Below are positions 37,554-46,093 of a stretch of DNA of 64,000 nt, in pieces. This stretch comes from Chromatiaceae bacterium. GTDB taxonomy: Bacteria; Pseudomonadota; Gammaproteobacteria; Chromatiales; Chromatiaceae. The DNA is taken from contig REDK01000078.1 of the NCBI GenBank assembly GCA_007693535.1, forward strand, positions 1-64,000, in the 5' to 3' direction. A model generated the notes under the pieces. That model saw only the letters and a list, made by a program, of their open reading frames with translations, was not told the DNA's origin and ran no database searches. Positions within the stretch are counted from its first letter, which is position 1. Each line of letters opens with the position of its first letter. Made by a program: the position numbers and the translations under genes.

Positions 37554-37853
37554 ATGGCATTGACCAAGGCAGATATGGCCGAGCACCTGTTCGAGGTTCT
37601 CGGACTCAACAAGCGCGAGGCCAAGGACGTCGTAGAAGGCTTCTTCGAGGAGATCCGCACCGCGCTGGAACGGGGCGAACAGGTGAAGCTGTCCGGTTTC
37701 GGCAATTTTGATCTCAGAGAGAAAAAACAGCGGCCGGGAAGAAACCCCAAGACCGGCGAGGAGATCCCGATCACGGCCCGCCGCGTAGTGACCTTTCGGC
37801 CTGGTCAAAAGCTAAAATCACGGGTCGAAGCCTATGCCGGACGAGAGCAATAG
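37554..37853 (+). CDS. ihfA: Integration host factor subunit alpha
   Basis: 99 aa, nucleoid DNA-bending protein acting as IhfA-IhfB heterodimer. [42 protein letters not shown] and [28 protein letters not shown] carry the beta-arm (RNPKTGE) with the intercalating proline. Start ATG 37554 matches the family; the 19 codons upstream in the track are not part of the protein. The last 20 bases overlap the merR-family gene, a widely conserved arrangement. Confidence 0.96.
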   Translation: MALTKADMAEHLFEVLGLNKREAKDVVEGFFEEIRTALERGEQVKLSGFGNFDLREKKQRPGRNPKTGEEIPITARRVVTFRPGQKLKSRVEAYAGREQ

Positions 37854-38202
37854 CGGCAAGGAGTTGCCGCCCATCCCGGGCAAACGCTACTTCACCATCG
37901 GCGAGGTCAGCGAGCTGTGCGACGTGAAGCCGCATGTCCTGCGCTATTGGGAACAAGAATTTGCCCAGCTCCGACCCGTGAAGCGGCGCGGCAATCGCCG
38001 TTACTATCAGCACCATGACGTGCTGATGGTGCGCCAGATCCGCAACCTGCTCTATGAGCAGGGTTTCACCATCAGCGGTGCCCGGCAACAGCTCTCCGGG
38101 GAACAGGCCAAGCAGGATAGTTCCCAGAGTCATCAGATCATCCGCCAGTTGCGGCTTGAACTTGAGGATATCTTGCAGGATCTGCGCCGTCGGACCCATT
38201 GA
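37834..38202 (+). CDS. MerR-family transcriptional regulator (ihfA-linked)
   Basis: 122 aa. [24 protein letters not shown] is the winged-helix DNA-binding domain of the MerR superfamily, and [20 protein letters not shown] the second half; a short helical dimerisation tail follows. It lacks an effector-binding domain or metal-binding cysteines. This member is conserved just downstream of ihfA and pheT in many gammaproteobacteria; its target is unknown. It overlaps ihfA by 20 bp. Confidence 0.9.
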   Translation: MPDESNSGKELPPIPGKRYFTIGEVSELCDVKPHVLRYWEQEFAQLRPVKRRGNRRYYQHHDVLMVRQIRNLLYEQGFTISGARQQLSGEQAKQDSSQSHQIIRQLRLELEDILQDLRRRTH

Positions 38203-38237
38203 CAGCAGGCCGCCCATCACGTAATCTGCACGGCTTT

Positions 38238-38314
38238 CCGGGCGTAGCGCAGTCTGGTAGCGCACCACAATGGGGTTGTGGGGGTCGCAGGTTCAAATCC
38301 TGCCGCCCGGACCA
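38238..38314 (+). tRNA. tRNA-Pro (anticodon GGG)
   Basis: 77 nt with encoded CCA. Acceptor CCGGGCG/CGCCCGG, D arm TAGCGCAGTCTGGTAGCGCA, anticodon loop ATGGGGT with anticodon GGG, and T arm with GGTTCAAATCC. It reads CCC/CCU proline codons. Its position behind the pheT-ihfA-merR block is conserved in gammaproteobacteria. No integrase lies next to it. Confidence 0.95.
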
Positions 38315-38649
38315 TCTTCGGCAGGCAAACGTTCGCCGGCGCCGGTCGCATGACCATGCTGGCTGGCATTTCATCGGCGACTTGACGATGGCAGCCGCCA
38401 TGATGGGCCACTCCGATCATTTGGCCCGGCCTCGTCGCCTCGTCGCCTCGACCATCCACGGTTCGGCAAACCCTCCGGATTATCGCTACAGTCACCCGAC
38501 GGGATCGTCGCCATTCATCGGCATCTCCCTGACGAAGATTTCTGAGCTTTCCGGAGCCGGTTGCCACCCCGAGCCAGTCTCCCTTGAGCCAGTCTCCCAG
38601 GCAGTCCTCAGACCAGTCTTCAGCCCGGCCCAGCAGTGAATCGATCGCC
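38315..38649. other. Intergenic with short tandem repeats
   Basis: No gene recognised. CTCGTCGC is repeated near 38434-38450, and GAGCCAGTCTCCC occurs twice in tandem (38571-38585 and 38586-38600), followed by a decayed third unit, directly ahead of rpmE. Confidence 0.5.
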
Positions 38650-38850
38650 ATGAAAGACAAGATCCACCCCGCCTACCATGAGATCAAGGTGGTGTGCAGT
38701 TGCGGCAACGAGTTTATGACCCGCTCGACCCTACACAAGGAATTGCACATCGAGGTCTGCTCCGCCTGCCATCCCTTCTATACCGGCAAACAAAAGATTG
38801 TCGATACCGCGGGTCGGGTCGATAAGTTCCGCCGCAAGTACGGCCGCTAG
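38650..38850 (+). CDS. rpmE: 50S ribosomal protein L31
   Basis: 66 aa. [46 protein letters not shown] are canonical bL31. It is the zinc-binding (C+) form, with CSC and CSAC pairs. ATG 38650 is chosen by family length; the track ORF starts in the repeats upstream. It is monocistronic. The 210 bp that follow hold nothing recognised. Confidence 0.97.
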   Translation: MKDKIHPAYHEIKVVCSCGNEFMTRSTLHKELHIEVCSACHPFYTGKQKIVDTAGRVDKFRRKYGR

Positions 38851-39063
38851 GGAAACGCCGAGGAATTCAGGTTGACCTACGAAGTTGGGTTTCGTGCTGA
38901 TTTGGGCCAGGACGGCTCATAATTGGCATCTCTCAAGGCATCTTCCCAGTACAAGTTCACAGTACAAGCCGGTCAATCTGCTGTAATTTGCTGTTGTGAT
39001 TGACTAGGTAGGTCGGTATCGGTCGCAACACCGAGCAACCTCTGGCGACCCGTGGCAGCACTG

Positions 39064-39858
39064 CTACCAACCCTCCCGCATCGGCTCCCGATAGAGGATT
39101 GCCTTCAACCCGGTGCGTTCGAATGGGCGCCAGGCCCCCTCCGGCTGGGCCAGCCGATCGGCGATCACGTAGAGCACCAGCGGGTTGACCACCAGGCCCA
39201 AATGGCTCGATTCAACCTCGATGTTCTCGGTCTGCGGCCCTTCCGACTCCAGACTCGCCCTCCAGGGGACCACGCCGTCGGTGCGGCTGTAGATCGAGGT
39301 GGTTGGCACCGGCGGCGGTGCCAACAGCGACCCCTCCAGGAGACCCTCGGCACCATCCAGCTCCATCGGATCGCCGGTCAGCATCTCGTACAGACGCCAA
39401 GTCTCGGCTGGAGATGGCTCCAGATGGAGTGGTGTCCCCAGTCCGATCAGGCAGCGCACCGCCTCCGGTACCTCCTTGGCCAGCTGCCTGGCGAACAGCC
39501 CACCCAGGCTCCATCCAATTAGACTGACCTGCTTGCCATGGATGCGCTGCAGCGACTCCAGCCGCTGCCGGCATGCAGCCATGACCCCGGCCCGCGGTCC
39601 CAGATTCAACCCCTGTCCCCATGGGCTGGCGGCATAGCCCAGCCGATTCAGGAAGGTACGCAAGGGTTGCGTTGACAGATCGCTGCCCAGCATGCGCGGC
39701 AATACCAACACCGGATGGCCATCGCCAGCGGGCGCCTGAGACAGCAGAGGCACACTCGCCAACAGGGCGCCAAACTCCCAGCCTGCGCGGGCTTCGAGGG
39801 CGAGCCGCAGCGGCGCAGTCAACTGCTCGTGCAGGCGGTCTTCCGAGGATTGGGACAT
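39064..39858 (-). CDS. Alpha/beta hydrolase
   Basis: 264 aa, cytoplasmic (no signal). PVLVLPRMLGSDLSTQPLRTFLNRLGY gives the oxyanion-side strand, VSLIGWSLGGLFARQLA has the GxSxG nucleophile elbow, and SIYSRTDGVVPWRASL supplies the acid-residue strand; the closing His is in ESSHLGLVVNP. The layout resembles lipase-like or PGAP1-like hydrolases that act on acyl esters. ATG 39858 follows the AAA+ gene by 150 bp on the same strand, so co-transcription is possible. Substrate unknown. Confidence 0.85.
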   Translation of the reverse strand: MSQSSEDRLHEQLTAPLRLALEARAGWEFGALLASVPLLSQAPAGDGHPVLVLPRMLGSDLSTQPLRTFLNRLGYAASPWGQGLNLGPRAGVMAACRQRLESLQRIHGKQVSLIGWSLGGLFARQLAKEVPEAVRCLIGLGTPLHLEPSPAETWRLYEMLTGDPMELDGAEGLLEGSLLAPPPVPTTSIYSRTDGVVPWRASLESEGPQTENIEVESSHLGLVVNPLVLYVIADRLAQPEGAWRPFERTGLKAILYREPMREGW

Positions 39859-40008
39859 AGTGCTGATTCTCGTTGCTGGCACTGGTAATACCTTGCGCTG
39901 GTGACGCGCTCGCACGCCGGTGGCGTACCTGATTGGCCGCCGCGCAGTCTCGGCGCCCAGAACATGAAGCCAGGTCCTGTCGAGCGGCGCAGAGAGCCGG
40001 TCCGGCAG

Positions 40009-41190
40009 CTACTCGCTGCCGTCCAGGATGCGCCGCTTACCGTCCAGGATAAAGCTAATCGCCCGTTCCAGATCGTGCAAGGCGACCACCCGCTCGGCAC
40101 CGCTGCGCATAGAGGCGTAAGAGGCCGCCAGCAGGACCGCGTTCTGGATATCCCCCCCGGCAGCACCCTCAGAGAAGCGGGCCAACTCGGTCAGGTCCAC
40201 ATCTGCGGCCAGTGGCAACTGGGGGGGGAGATGGCATTGCCAGATGGCCTGGCGCTGCTCGGCGGCAGGCAGGCGGAAGGCAACATGGGCCAGCATGCGG
40301 CGCAGAAACGCGCTGTCATAGTTCTTCACCAGGTTGGAGGCGAAGATTACCACCCCGTCGAAGTTGTCCAGTTCGATCAGGGTGGTGCTACGGGCGACGT
40401 TAATGCTGTTGTCAGCCGATTGGCTGATGCTGGTCAGCCGCTTGCCGAGGATGGAATCAGCCTCGTCGAAGAACAGCAGGGCGCCGCTGGTGGCGGCACT
40501 GGCAAACGCCGCCTTGATGTTCTTGGGCGTTTCGCCGACGTATTTCGATTCCAGCTCCGCATAGCTGATGGTCAAGATCTCGCGGCCGAGCAGATCGGCG
40601 ATGGCGTCGGCGGCCAGGGTCTTGCCGGTACCGGGCGGCCCATAGAAGTTCAGCGCCACACGTCGCCCGGTGCGGGCCACCGCGGCCAGGTTCCAGACGT
40701 CGAACAGCAGGTCCTGGGCCAGCAGCACATTGACCGCTTCGCGGATACGCCCCAGGGTATCCACATCCAGCACCAGTTGGTCAAGACTGTGGCGCGGCTT
40801 GCGCGGCCGGAAACTGCCGATCGACTCCCCCGCTTCGCTGGACTCGGCCACCGGCTGCCCGCCAGCACTGTAGATCACACCACCGGCCGGCCCTGGCGGC
40901 TCCGCTCGACGGGGATTGAAATCCACCTGGACCAGCGGGCGCTGCAACTCCCCGGGAAAATCGCTGGACTCGATCAGCCGCTCCAGTTTGCGTAAAAAGG
41001 CATTGGACGCGGCCGCTTCCGCCTCTACCGAGGTATCGCGCCCCTGAGCCAGACAGGCCGGGCAATAGCGGATCGGCGCCCCCCGCACCTCGATCAAGGG
41101 ACTACCGGTATTGGACTTGGTCCCATGATGAGACAGCACCAGCGGGGTGCCATGGTACGGGCAGATCGGGGGCCGTTTCAGCAGTGACAT
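40009..41190 (-). CDS. AAA+ ATPase with N-terminal zinc-finger-like region
   Basis: 393 aa. Residues 1-60 carry CPYHG, a His-rich stretch (LSHHG) and YCPACLAQG, a probable zinc-binding element. A linker follows to about residue 140. The AAA+ core has Walker A YGPPGTGKTLAADAIA, Walker B ALLFFDEADSIL, sensor 1 VIFASNLV and an arginine-finger region (SAFLRRMLAHVAFRLP). The central pore-like YVGE (SKYVGETPKNIKAAF) resembles Vps4/FtsH-type unfoldases. No protease, nuclease or membrane domain is attached. ATG 41190 is used. The ATPase lies between a lipocalin and an alpha/beta hydrolase on the same strand, and its substrate is unknown. Confidence 0.85.
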   Translation of the reverse strand: MSLLKRPPICPYHGTPLVLSHHGTKSNTGSPLIEVRGAPIRYCPACLAQGRDTSVEAEAAASNAFLRKLERLIESSDFPGELQRPLVQVDFNPRRAEPPGPAGGVIYSAGGQPVAESSEAGESIGSFRPRKPRHSLDQLVLDVDTLGRIREAVNVLLAQDLLFDVWNLAAVARTGRRVALNFYGPPGTGKTLAADAIADLLGREILTISYAELESKYVGETPKNIKAAFASAATSGALLFFDEADSILGKRLTSISQSADNSINVARSTTLIELDNFDGVVIFASNLVKNYDSAFLRRMLAHVAFRLPAAEQRQAIWQCHLPPQLPLAADVDLTELARFSEGAAGGDIQNAVLLAASYASMRSGAERVVALHDLERAISFILDGKRRILDGSE

Positions 41191-41320
41191 CGGATGCCTG
41201 ATCGAACCATGCAGGGATCGCGGCAACTGGCGCACCGGCCTGTCGTCCGCCCGGGGGAAACGGGGGAAAACCAGCCGGCAACCAGGGCTAACGCCTAATC
41301 AACCGGAGTATCTCTCACCA

Positions 41321-42013
41321 CTAACCACCCTGCTGCGCGGTGCGCACGAAGGCCTCGCCCGGGAAGCCCTTGGCAGTGAATTCCGCCAGCCAGCCGGTGA
41401 TGGCGGGCTCCGGCGGACAGGGCTCGCGTGCCAGCACCCAGCCGCGGCGGCGAGTAGCCTGACCGATCAGCGCGTAATCGTAGGCCTCGCCCAAGCCGAT
41501 CACCCAAAAATCGTCCCAGAAAACATGTACGCCATAAAGCATCCGGAAGCTGATCTCCAACCGGGTATTGGCAGGCGGATCGGTGACCCTGGCGATGCCT
41601 TGGGCAACCCCATGGCTGCCATCGTGGCGGACGCAGCAGTTGGTCACATAGACCAGGCCGTCGCCACCAAGCACATAGTCAGCGTAGATACTGCGCGCGC
41701 AGCGCCGCTGGGTGAAATAGGGTAATCGCGCGATCTCGTACCAGCGCCCCATGAAACGCGCCAGATCGAGCTGCGGCACCGTTGCCGGCGCAGTGAGATG
41801 GACGCGGGGCTTGCGCAGCCGGGTGCTGACCGTGACGCGGGCATCAGCACCGGCGGTCTCGCGCTGACCTGGCGGTGCAGCGTAGATCTCTTTGGCCCAG
41901 GCGGATGGATCACGGGCACGCCGCCGGGCCTGATCGGGACGGGGCGAATTAGCGCGAGATGCCGTGACCTGCCGCTGCTTCTCGTCGGGGTCATTGCCCC
42001 CGGGCGCTGTCAT
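41321..42013 (-). CDS. Lipocalin family protein, copy 2, with N-terminal extension
   Basis: 230 aa; the lipocalin domain starts near residue 80 with DLARFMGRWYEIARLPYFTQRRC (GxW motif), then YADYVLGGDGLVYVTNCCV, FWVIGLGEAYDYALIGQATRR and WVLAREP. Residues 1-75 are a polar, charged extension (DPDEKQRQ, RPDQARRRARDP) without a lipobox or signal peptide. Several cysteines could form disulphides if exported. The start is uncertain: ATG 42013 is taken, but a start closer to the domain is possible. It is a divergent paralogue of the lipocalin at 420-968. Confidence 0.8.
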   Translation of the reverse strand: MTAPGGNDPDEKQRQVTASRANSPRPDQARRRARDPSAWAKEIYAAPPGQRETAGADARVTVSTRLRKPRVHLTAPATVPQLDLARFMGRWYEIARLPYFTQRRCARSIYADYVLGGDGLVYVTNCCVRHDGSHGVAQGIARVTDPPANTRLEISFRMLYGVHVFWDDFWVIGLGEAYDYALIGQATRRRGWVLAREPCPPEPAITGWLAEFTAKGFPGEAFVRTAQQGG

Positions 42014-42406
42014 GGGCACACCCAGCGGCCCCGGGAGCAACCAGCCCTGTGCGCATTGGCCGTGGGAGCAAGCTGCCTGCACGGGCCTGACGGTGCCCCC
42101 GCTAGCGACCGGTCGGACTGGTTCGACCGGGGACGCGGACGCTCCGCGGCACGGTCTGGACGCTGGCGGTCATGATCCCGGAGCAGGCCGGTATCGATGG
42201 GGACAGATTGGTTGCGACGACACCTTGGAATCATGGTCTTGGGAGGGCGTAGTTAAAACACGATTTTACCCTCCCGAGACCATCGACGTGGGACCTGGTT
42301 GCAGGGCTTGCTGGCGGCGGGGCGGCATCCAGCCTGTGCCGAGTCTGCCGGCGCGGATCGCGGGCAACCCCCGCCTGTGCGCCACGGATCGATTGACCCT
42401 GCTAAA
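42014..42406. other. Intergenic before iscR
   Basis: About 390 bp, no recognised gene. It holds divergent promoter sequences; an IscR-binding site could not be identified by eye. Confidence 0.4.
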
Positions 42407-42435
42407 TTGATGGTCTTGCTGGGTTATTGTAGGAT
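42407..42435 (+). promoter_or_regulatory. Predicted iscR promoter
   Basis: TTGATG (42407-42412), a 17-bp spacer and TAGGAT (42430-42435), about 37 bases before the start codon. A second possible -35, TTGACC, lies upstream. The assignment is by consensus only. Confidence 0.4.
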
Positions 42436-42472
42436 GTCCCGGATGACCGAACCGCGAGGAGGCAAGACCACA

Positions 42473-43000
42473 ATGAGACTGACGACCAAGGGCCGCTACG
42501 CCGTGACCGCGGTGCTGGATCTGGCCATCCACGAAGGCGCTGGCCCCATCGCCCTGGCTGACATCGCCCAACGCCAGGGCATCTCCCTGTCCTATCTGGA
42601 ACAGCTGTTCGCCAAGCTGCGTCGACGCGCCATCGTGGCTAGCGTACGGGGTCCTGGCGGCGGCTACAACCTCGCTCGGGATGCCGGCACCATCTCCGTG
42701 GCCGAGGTCATCACCGCGGTCGATGAGCACATGGACACCACCCGCTGCGGCGGTGCCCTCAATTGCAAGAGCGACGGACCCTGTCTGACCCATGACCTCT
42801 GGATGGATCTGAGCAATCGCATCCACGGCTATCTGAATCAGATCAGCTTGAAGGACCTGGTAGAACGCCAGCCCGGGGCCGAAGACAACGAATGCGCCCA
42901 GCGCCGAGCCGAATTGCGTGCCCAGTTCCGACCCGCCACGGAGGGCAAGGTCGAGGTCAAGATCGAGCCTTTGCGCCCGCGCAGTCCAGCGCGGGCGTAA
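42473..43000 (+). CDS. iscR: Fe-S cluster assembly transcriptional regulator IscR
   Basis: 175 aa, Rrf2-family. [18 protein letters not shown] starts the winged helix; [14 protein letters not shown] is the recognition helix and [10 protein letters not shown] the wing. [17 protein letters not shown] places three cysteines in CxxxxxCxxxxxC spacing plus a His, the [2Fe-2S] ligands that make it sense cluster status. ATG 42473 follows GCGAGGAGGC. iscS, iscU and the other isc genes are not downstream; instead repeat copy B starts at the stop codon, and an opposite-strand gene follows. IscR is therefore separated from its usual operon. Confidence 0.95.
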   Translation: MRLTTKGRYAVTAVLDLAIHEGAGPIALADIAQRQGISLSYLEQLFAKLRRRAIVASVRGPGGGYNLARDAGTISVAEVITAVDEHMDTTRCGGALNCKSDGPCLTHDLWMDLSNRIHGYLNQISLKDLVERQPGAEDNECAQRRAELRAQFRPATEGKVEVKIEPLRPRSPARA

Positions 43001-43156
43001 GGCGATTGCAGGAAGCGTTGATCCCAGATGACGCAGGCTTGATGCTCGCCTCCAAGGAGGGCTGGCGGGGGCATCGCAAACGCTGTGACCGCCAGTACAA
43101 CGCTGAAGGCGGGCGTCAAGACCAGCCAGATGGTATGGAAGTTGAGAAAAATCCCC
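43000..43156 (+). repeat. Dispersed 157-bp intergenic repeat, copy B
   Basis: Starts on the last base of the iscR stop codon (AGGCGATTGCAGGAAG) and ends near GTTGAGAAAAATCCCCTGA. Blocks CCAGATGACGCAGG, GCTCGCCTCCAAGGAGGGCTGGCGGG, CTGTGACCGCCAGT and AAGGCGGGCGTCAAGACCAG match copies A and C. Confidence 0.8.
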
Positions 43157-43193
43157 TGAGGCCGGATTCACCGCGCGAGCCGGCCGCGCCGGC

Positions 43194-43553
43194 TCATTCC
43201 GCGACGACCATGCGCTCCATCTCGGCGATGTGTATGCGCTGGCCATCGAGGGTGCGGAAGCTGCGTCCCTCGACATCGCGGCGACGGCTCCGATAGGTCT
43301 GTACCGCGCCGGTGTAAGGATTGATCACCGATACGGTCACCACCTGCCGGCCCTGCTGCCAACCCGAATACAGGTAGATAGCACTACCGATCAGCAGCAG
43401 GGCGAGCAACCCTGCTGCAACCGCGCGTACGACCGCCGCCGGGAGCAGATCGGGCGCCGGCGCAGCGCCGGGCACCGCGGCCCGGTGTCGCGCCCGCAAG
43501 ACGACCCAGGCGATGGCAACGACGGCCACGGTGAGCAGGAGTTTGGCGAGCAT
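43194..43553 (-). CDS. Small two-TM membrane protein, unknown function
   Basis: 119 aa. LAKLLLTVAVVAIAWVVL and RAVAAGLLALLLIGSAIYLYSGW are two membrane segments, with a proline-rich loop between them. The last 45 residues (VVTVSVINPYTGAVQTYRSRRRDVEGRSF, TLDGQRIHIAEMERM) form a small soluble, beta-rich domain that would face the periplasm. I do not recognise the family. The start at ATG 43553 is chosen as the one directly before the first membrane segment; a longer ORF runs to 43772. Confidence 0.65.
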   Translation of the reverse strand: MLAKLLLTVAVVAIAWVVLRARHRAAVPGAAPAPDLLPAAVVRAVAAGLLALLLIGSAIYLYSGWQQGRQVVTVSVINPYTGAVQTYRSRRRDVEGRSFRTLDGQRIHIAEMERMVVAE

Positions 43554-44118
43554 TGGTGACAGAGCGGTTGCATGGGCGCTGAGCGGCGTGCTAACGACGG
43601 GCCCCAGGTGCTGCTGGTCCGGGCCGCTCCGGAATTCGACAGTCGCGTAGCGTGCCAACCCCAGAAGCGGGAGCAGGAAACCGGGAGCAGGAACCGGGGG
43701 GTAGCGACCGCCAGGGCCATACACTGCGCCACGGCCAGCGGCAACGCTATCACGCGGCGACCTTAGCACCAACTCCCCGACCCGGCCAGGGCATCCTGCC
43801 GGGTCGACTTGTCGCCCTCAGGGTCAGGGCTTACTATCCGAGATTGGGGTGACTGCGGTTCGGATTACTTCAGCCTGGAGTGGCCGCTTGCGCACGCTAG
43901 CCTGCAGCAGCGCGCGCAGCGAGATCCAAGACCGGCCGGTGCCTGCCGCCGCGCTGGCTTGGCCCGCCCCGACTCTGAGCGCGCCCCAGATGCCGATGCG
44001 GTTGCGCCATGGCAACGCGCGGCAGCGGCTCGCTGCCAGCGGTGGCCCGGAAGTGCTGGCCCAAATCAGCACGTGCGGCTCACCAGACTCAAGTACATGC
44101 AGCCCACACAGGTAACGG
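43554..44118. other. Intergenic, no gene recognised
   Basis: About 565 bp between divergent genes. The only long ORFs are shadows or extensions of neighbours. Confidence 0.4.
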
Positions 44119-44778
44119 ATGTCGTTTCTTCGCCTGGCCAGCGCGGTGCTGGTCGCTACTCTGCTCCTCGGCGGCTGTGATGAGCCTCCACGCCCGACCC
44201 TGAACCTTTACCGGGCCGTCACCGTTGGGGATGTGGAGCAGATTCGCCGCCACCTGTATTGGCGCACGCAACTCAACGAGCCTGGCCCGGATGGCGCTTA
44301 TCCGCTGCATATCGCGGTACGCCAGGGCAGCGTGACCGTGGCCCGCGACTTGCTACGAGGCGGTGCTCGGCTTGATGTGCAAGACGGCGACGGGCACACG
44401 CCGCTGTACCTGGCGCTCGCCAATGGTCGCATCCCGACCGCGCGCCTGCTGCTCGATGCTGGCGCCGCGGATGACCTGCAACAGCTCTTCCTGGCCCTGG
44501 TCGCGGCGGATGCCATCGATCGCGAGGGCATCGCCCTGCTGCTCGCAAACGATGTCGGGGTCAATGTGCTGGGACCGGATGGGCGCGCTGCCCTGCACGT
44601 CGCCGTGGCCCATGGCTATGTCCGCCTGGCCCGCCGGTTGCTTGTGGCCGGCGCCGATGTGAATCTGCCGACCGGCGACGGGGTCACCCCCGCTCACCTG
44701 GCCGCCGCCAGCGGCGAACCGGCGCTGATCACCCTGCTCAGGCAGTACGGCGCCGAGGACCCAGACGCCGCCGATTGA
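44119..44778 (+). CDS. Ankyrin-repeat lipoprotein
   Basis: 219 aa. A lipoprotein signal (LRLASAVLVATLLLGGC, lipobox LGGC) anchors it after cleavage at Cys20. Four to five ankyrin repeats follow (DGAYPLHIAVRQGSVTVARDLL, DGHTPLYLALANGR, DGRAALHVAVAHGYVRLARRLL and DGVTPAHLAAASGEPALITLLRQ). These form a protein-binding surface, likely in the periplasm. The residue after the Cys is Asp, which in gammaproteobacteria favours inner-membrane retention by Lol avoidance. The partner is unknown. Confidence 0.85.
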   Translation: MSFLRLASAVLVATLLLGGCDEPPRPTLNLYRAVTVGDVEQIRRHLYWRTQLNEPGPDGAYPLHIAVRQGSVTVARDLLRGGARLDVQDGDGHTPLYLALANGRIPTARLLLDAGAADDLQQLFLALVAADAIDREGIALLLANDVGVNVLGPDGRAALHVAVAHGYVRLARRLLVAGADVNLPTGDGVTPAHLAAASGEPALITLLRQYGAEDPDAAD

Positions 44779-44957
44779 GCGCCAGCGCACCCCAGGTACG
44801 CCCATGGGCGTGCAACGGCTGCAACCGAGACGCCAGCAAGACGCCGAATCCTTCGCCAGCGCTGACGCGCAACCGGGTCGTGCGGTCTTCCCAGCGGCCC
44901 TACCCGCAGCGCCTCCAAAGCTGAACTCCACAGCCTGCACTCCAATCGGAGCAACAG

Positions 44958-45254
44958 ATGGCAGAACGTGTCGAAGACCTGACCGTCACCTATGTCGAGG
45001 ACGGCGTCGCGACCACCAAAGAGTTGGACAAGGTCATCCTCTCCAAGGGCGGCTGGGCTACGGTGCTGTTTCGCTACCAGGACTGGGACCGGGCCAAGGC
45101 AGAGTACGGCCCGGAGCGCTATACCATTCGGCGTTACCAGAAACGCGGCGGTGAATATCGCCAGCAGTCCAAGTTCAACATCTCCAGCCGCGCCCAGGCC
45201 CAGGCCCTGGTGGACGCACTGTCCGGTTGGCTGGCCGACCCCGGTGAGGATTGA
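44958..45254 (+). CDS. Conserved hypothetical protein
   Basis: 98 aa, soluble, no cysteines. VEDLTVTYVEDGVATTKELDKVIL, WATVLFRYQDWD, YTIRRYQKRGGEYRQQSKFNISS form a compact beta-rich fold followed by a helix (AQALVDALSGWL). Proteins with this LSKGxWATVLFRYQDWD pattern occur in other gammaproteobacteria as far as I recall, without known function. ATG 44958 has a GGAGCAAC site upstream. The stop lies five bases before the SDR gene start, so the two are in one operon. Confidence 0.75.
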   Translation: MAERVEDLTVTYVEDGVATTKELDKVILSKGGWATVLFRYQDWDRAKAEYGPERYTIRRYQKRGGEYRQQSKFNISSRAQAQALVDALSGWLADPGED

Positions 45255-45259
45255 TCGCC

Positions 45260-46012
45260 ATGTCTGATCTCACTGGATACTGTGCAGTGGTCACAGGCGC
45301 CAGCCGTGGCCTCGGTGCCGGGCTGGTGGCACGCTTCCTTGAGTGCGGGCTGAATGTCGCCGCCTGCGCCCGCACCGCACCGCGGCCGCCAGCAACCCCC
45401 GCGCTGGCGGCACGCATGCTCGCGCGTGCCGCCGATGTCACTGATCCCACGGCGATGGCCGACTTGGCCGCAGCCGCCTGCGAGCGCTTCGGGCGCATTG
45501 ATCTGTGGATTAACAATGCCGGCCTGCTCGAGCCGATCGGCCCGCTGCACGACAACGATCCGGCCGCCTTCGCCCGACATATCGAGGTCAACGTGGTGGG
45601 CGTCTTCCATGGCAGCCAGGTCTTTATCCGCCACCTCCATCAGCGTGGTGGCGAGGGGGTGCTGGTCAACATCAGTTCTGGGGCCGCCCGCAATGCCTAT
45701 GCCGGCTGGTCCGCCTACTGTGCCGGTAAGGCCGCGGTGGAGCGCATGAGCGAGGCAATCGCCCTTGAGGAGGCCGGCACCGGTCTGCGGGTGCACGCGG
45801 TCGCCCCCGGCATCATCGACACCGAGATGCAGGCGATGATCCGCGCCTGCACCCCGGAGCAGTTCCCGCGGGTGCAGAAGTTCCTCGATATCAAGGCCAG
45901 CAATGGCTTCAGCTCGCCAGCCTTCATCGCCGACCGTCTGCTGGAGCTGGCCTTCGACCCAAACCATCGCTGCATGCAGGTCTTGCAGTCGCTGCCCCCG
46001 GAACAGACCTGA
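45260..46012 (+). CDS. Short-chain dehydrogenase/reductase
   Basis: 250 aa NAD(P)-dependent oxidoreductase. TGASRGLGAGL is the cofactor-binding TGxxxGxG motif, NNAGLLEPIG the NNAG motif, NISSG supplies the catalytic Ser and YCAGK the Tyr and Lys (SAYCAGKAAVERM), with Asn in the preceding helix. ACARTA after strand 2 hints at NADPH preference. PGIIDTEMQ follows. The substrate is unknown. ATG 45260 is preferred over TTG 45251. It follows the small hypothetical gene by five bases. Confidence 0.88.
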   Translation: MSDLTGYCAVVTGASRGLGAGLVARFLECGLNVAACARTAPRPPATPALAARMLARAADVTDPTAMADLAAAACERFGRIDLWINNAGLLEPIGPLHDNDPAAFARHIEVNVVGVFHGSQVFIRHLHQRGGEGVLVNISSGAARNAYAGWSAYCAGKAAVERMSEAIALEEAGTGLRVHAVAPGIIDTEMQAMIRACTPEQFPRVQKFLDIKASNGFSSPAFIADRLLELAFDPNHRCMQVLQSLPPEQT

Positions 46013-46093
46013 AGCGGAGGAGAACTGAATCGGAGCAGGCCTAAATCGGAGCAGGCCTGAACGGATTCCCCGTCTCCACCCAGCCACTCAGAC

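Noticed and set aside
42266-43276. 336-aa minus-strand ORF across iscR and repeat B
   Set aside because: Antisense shadow of iscR joined to the repeat; no protein motif.
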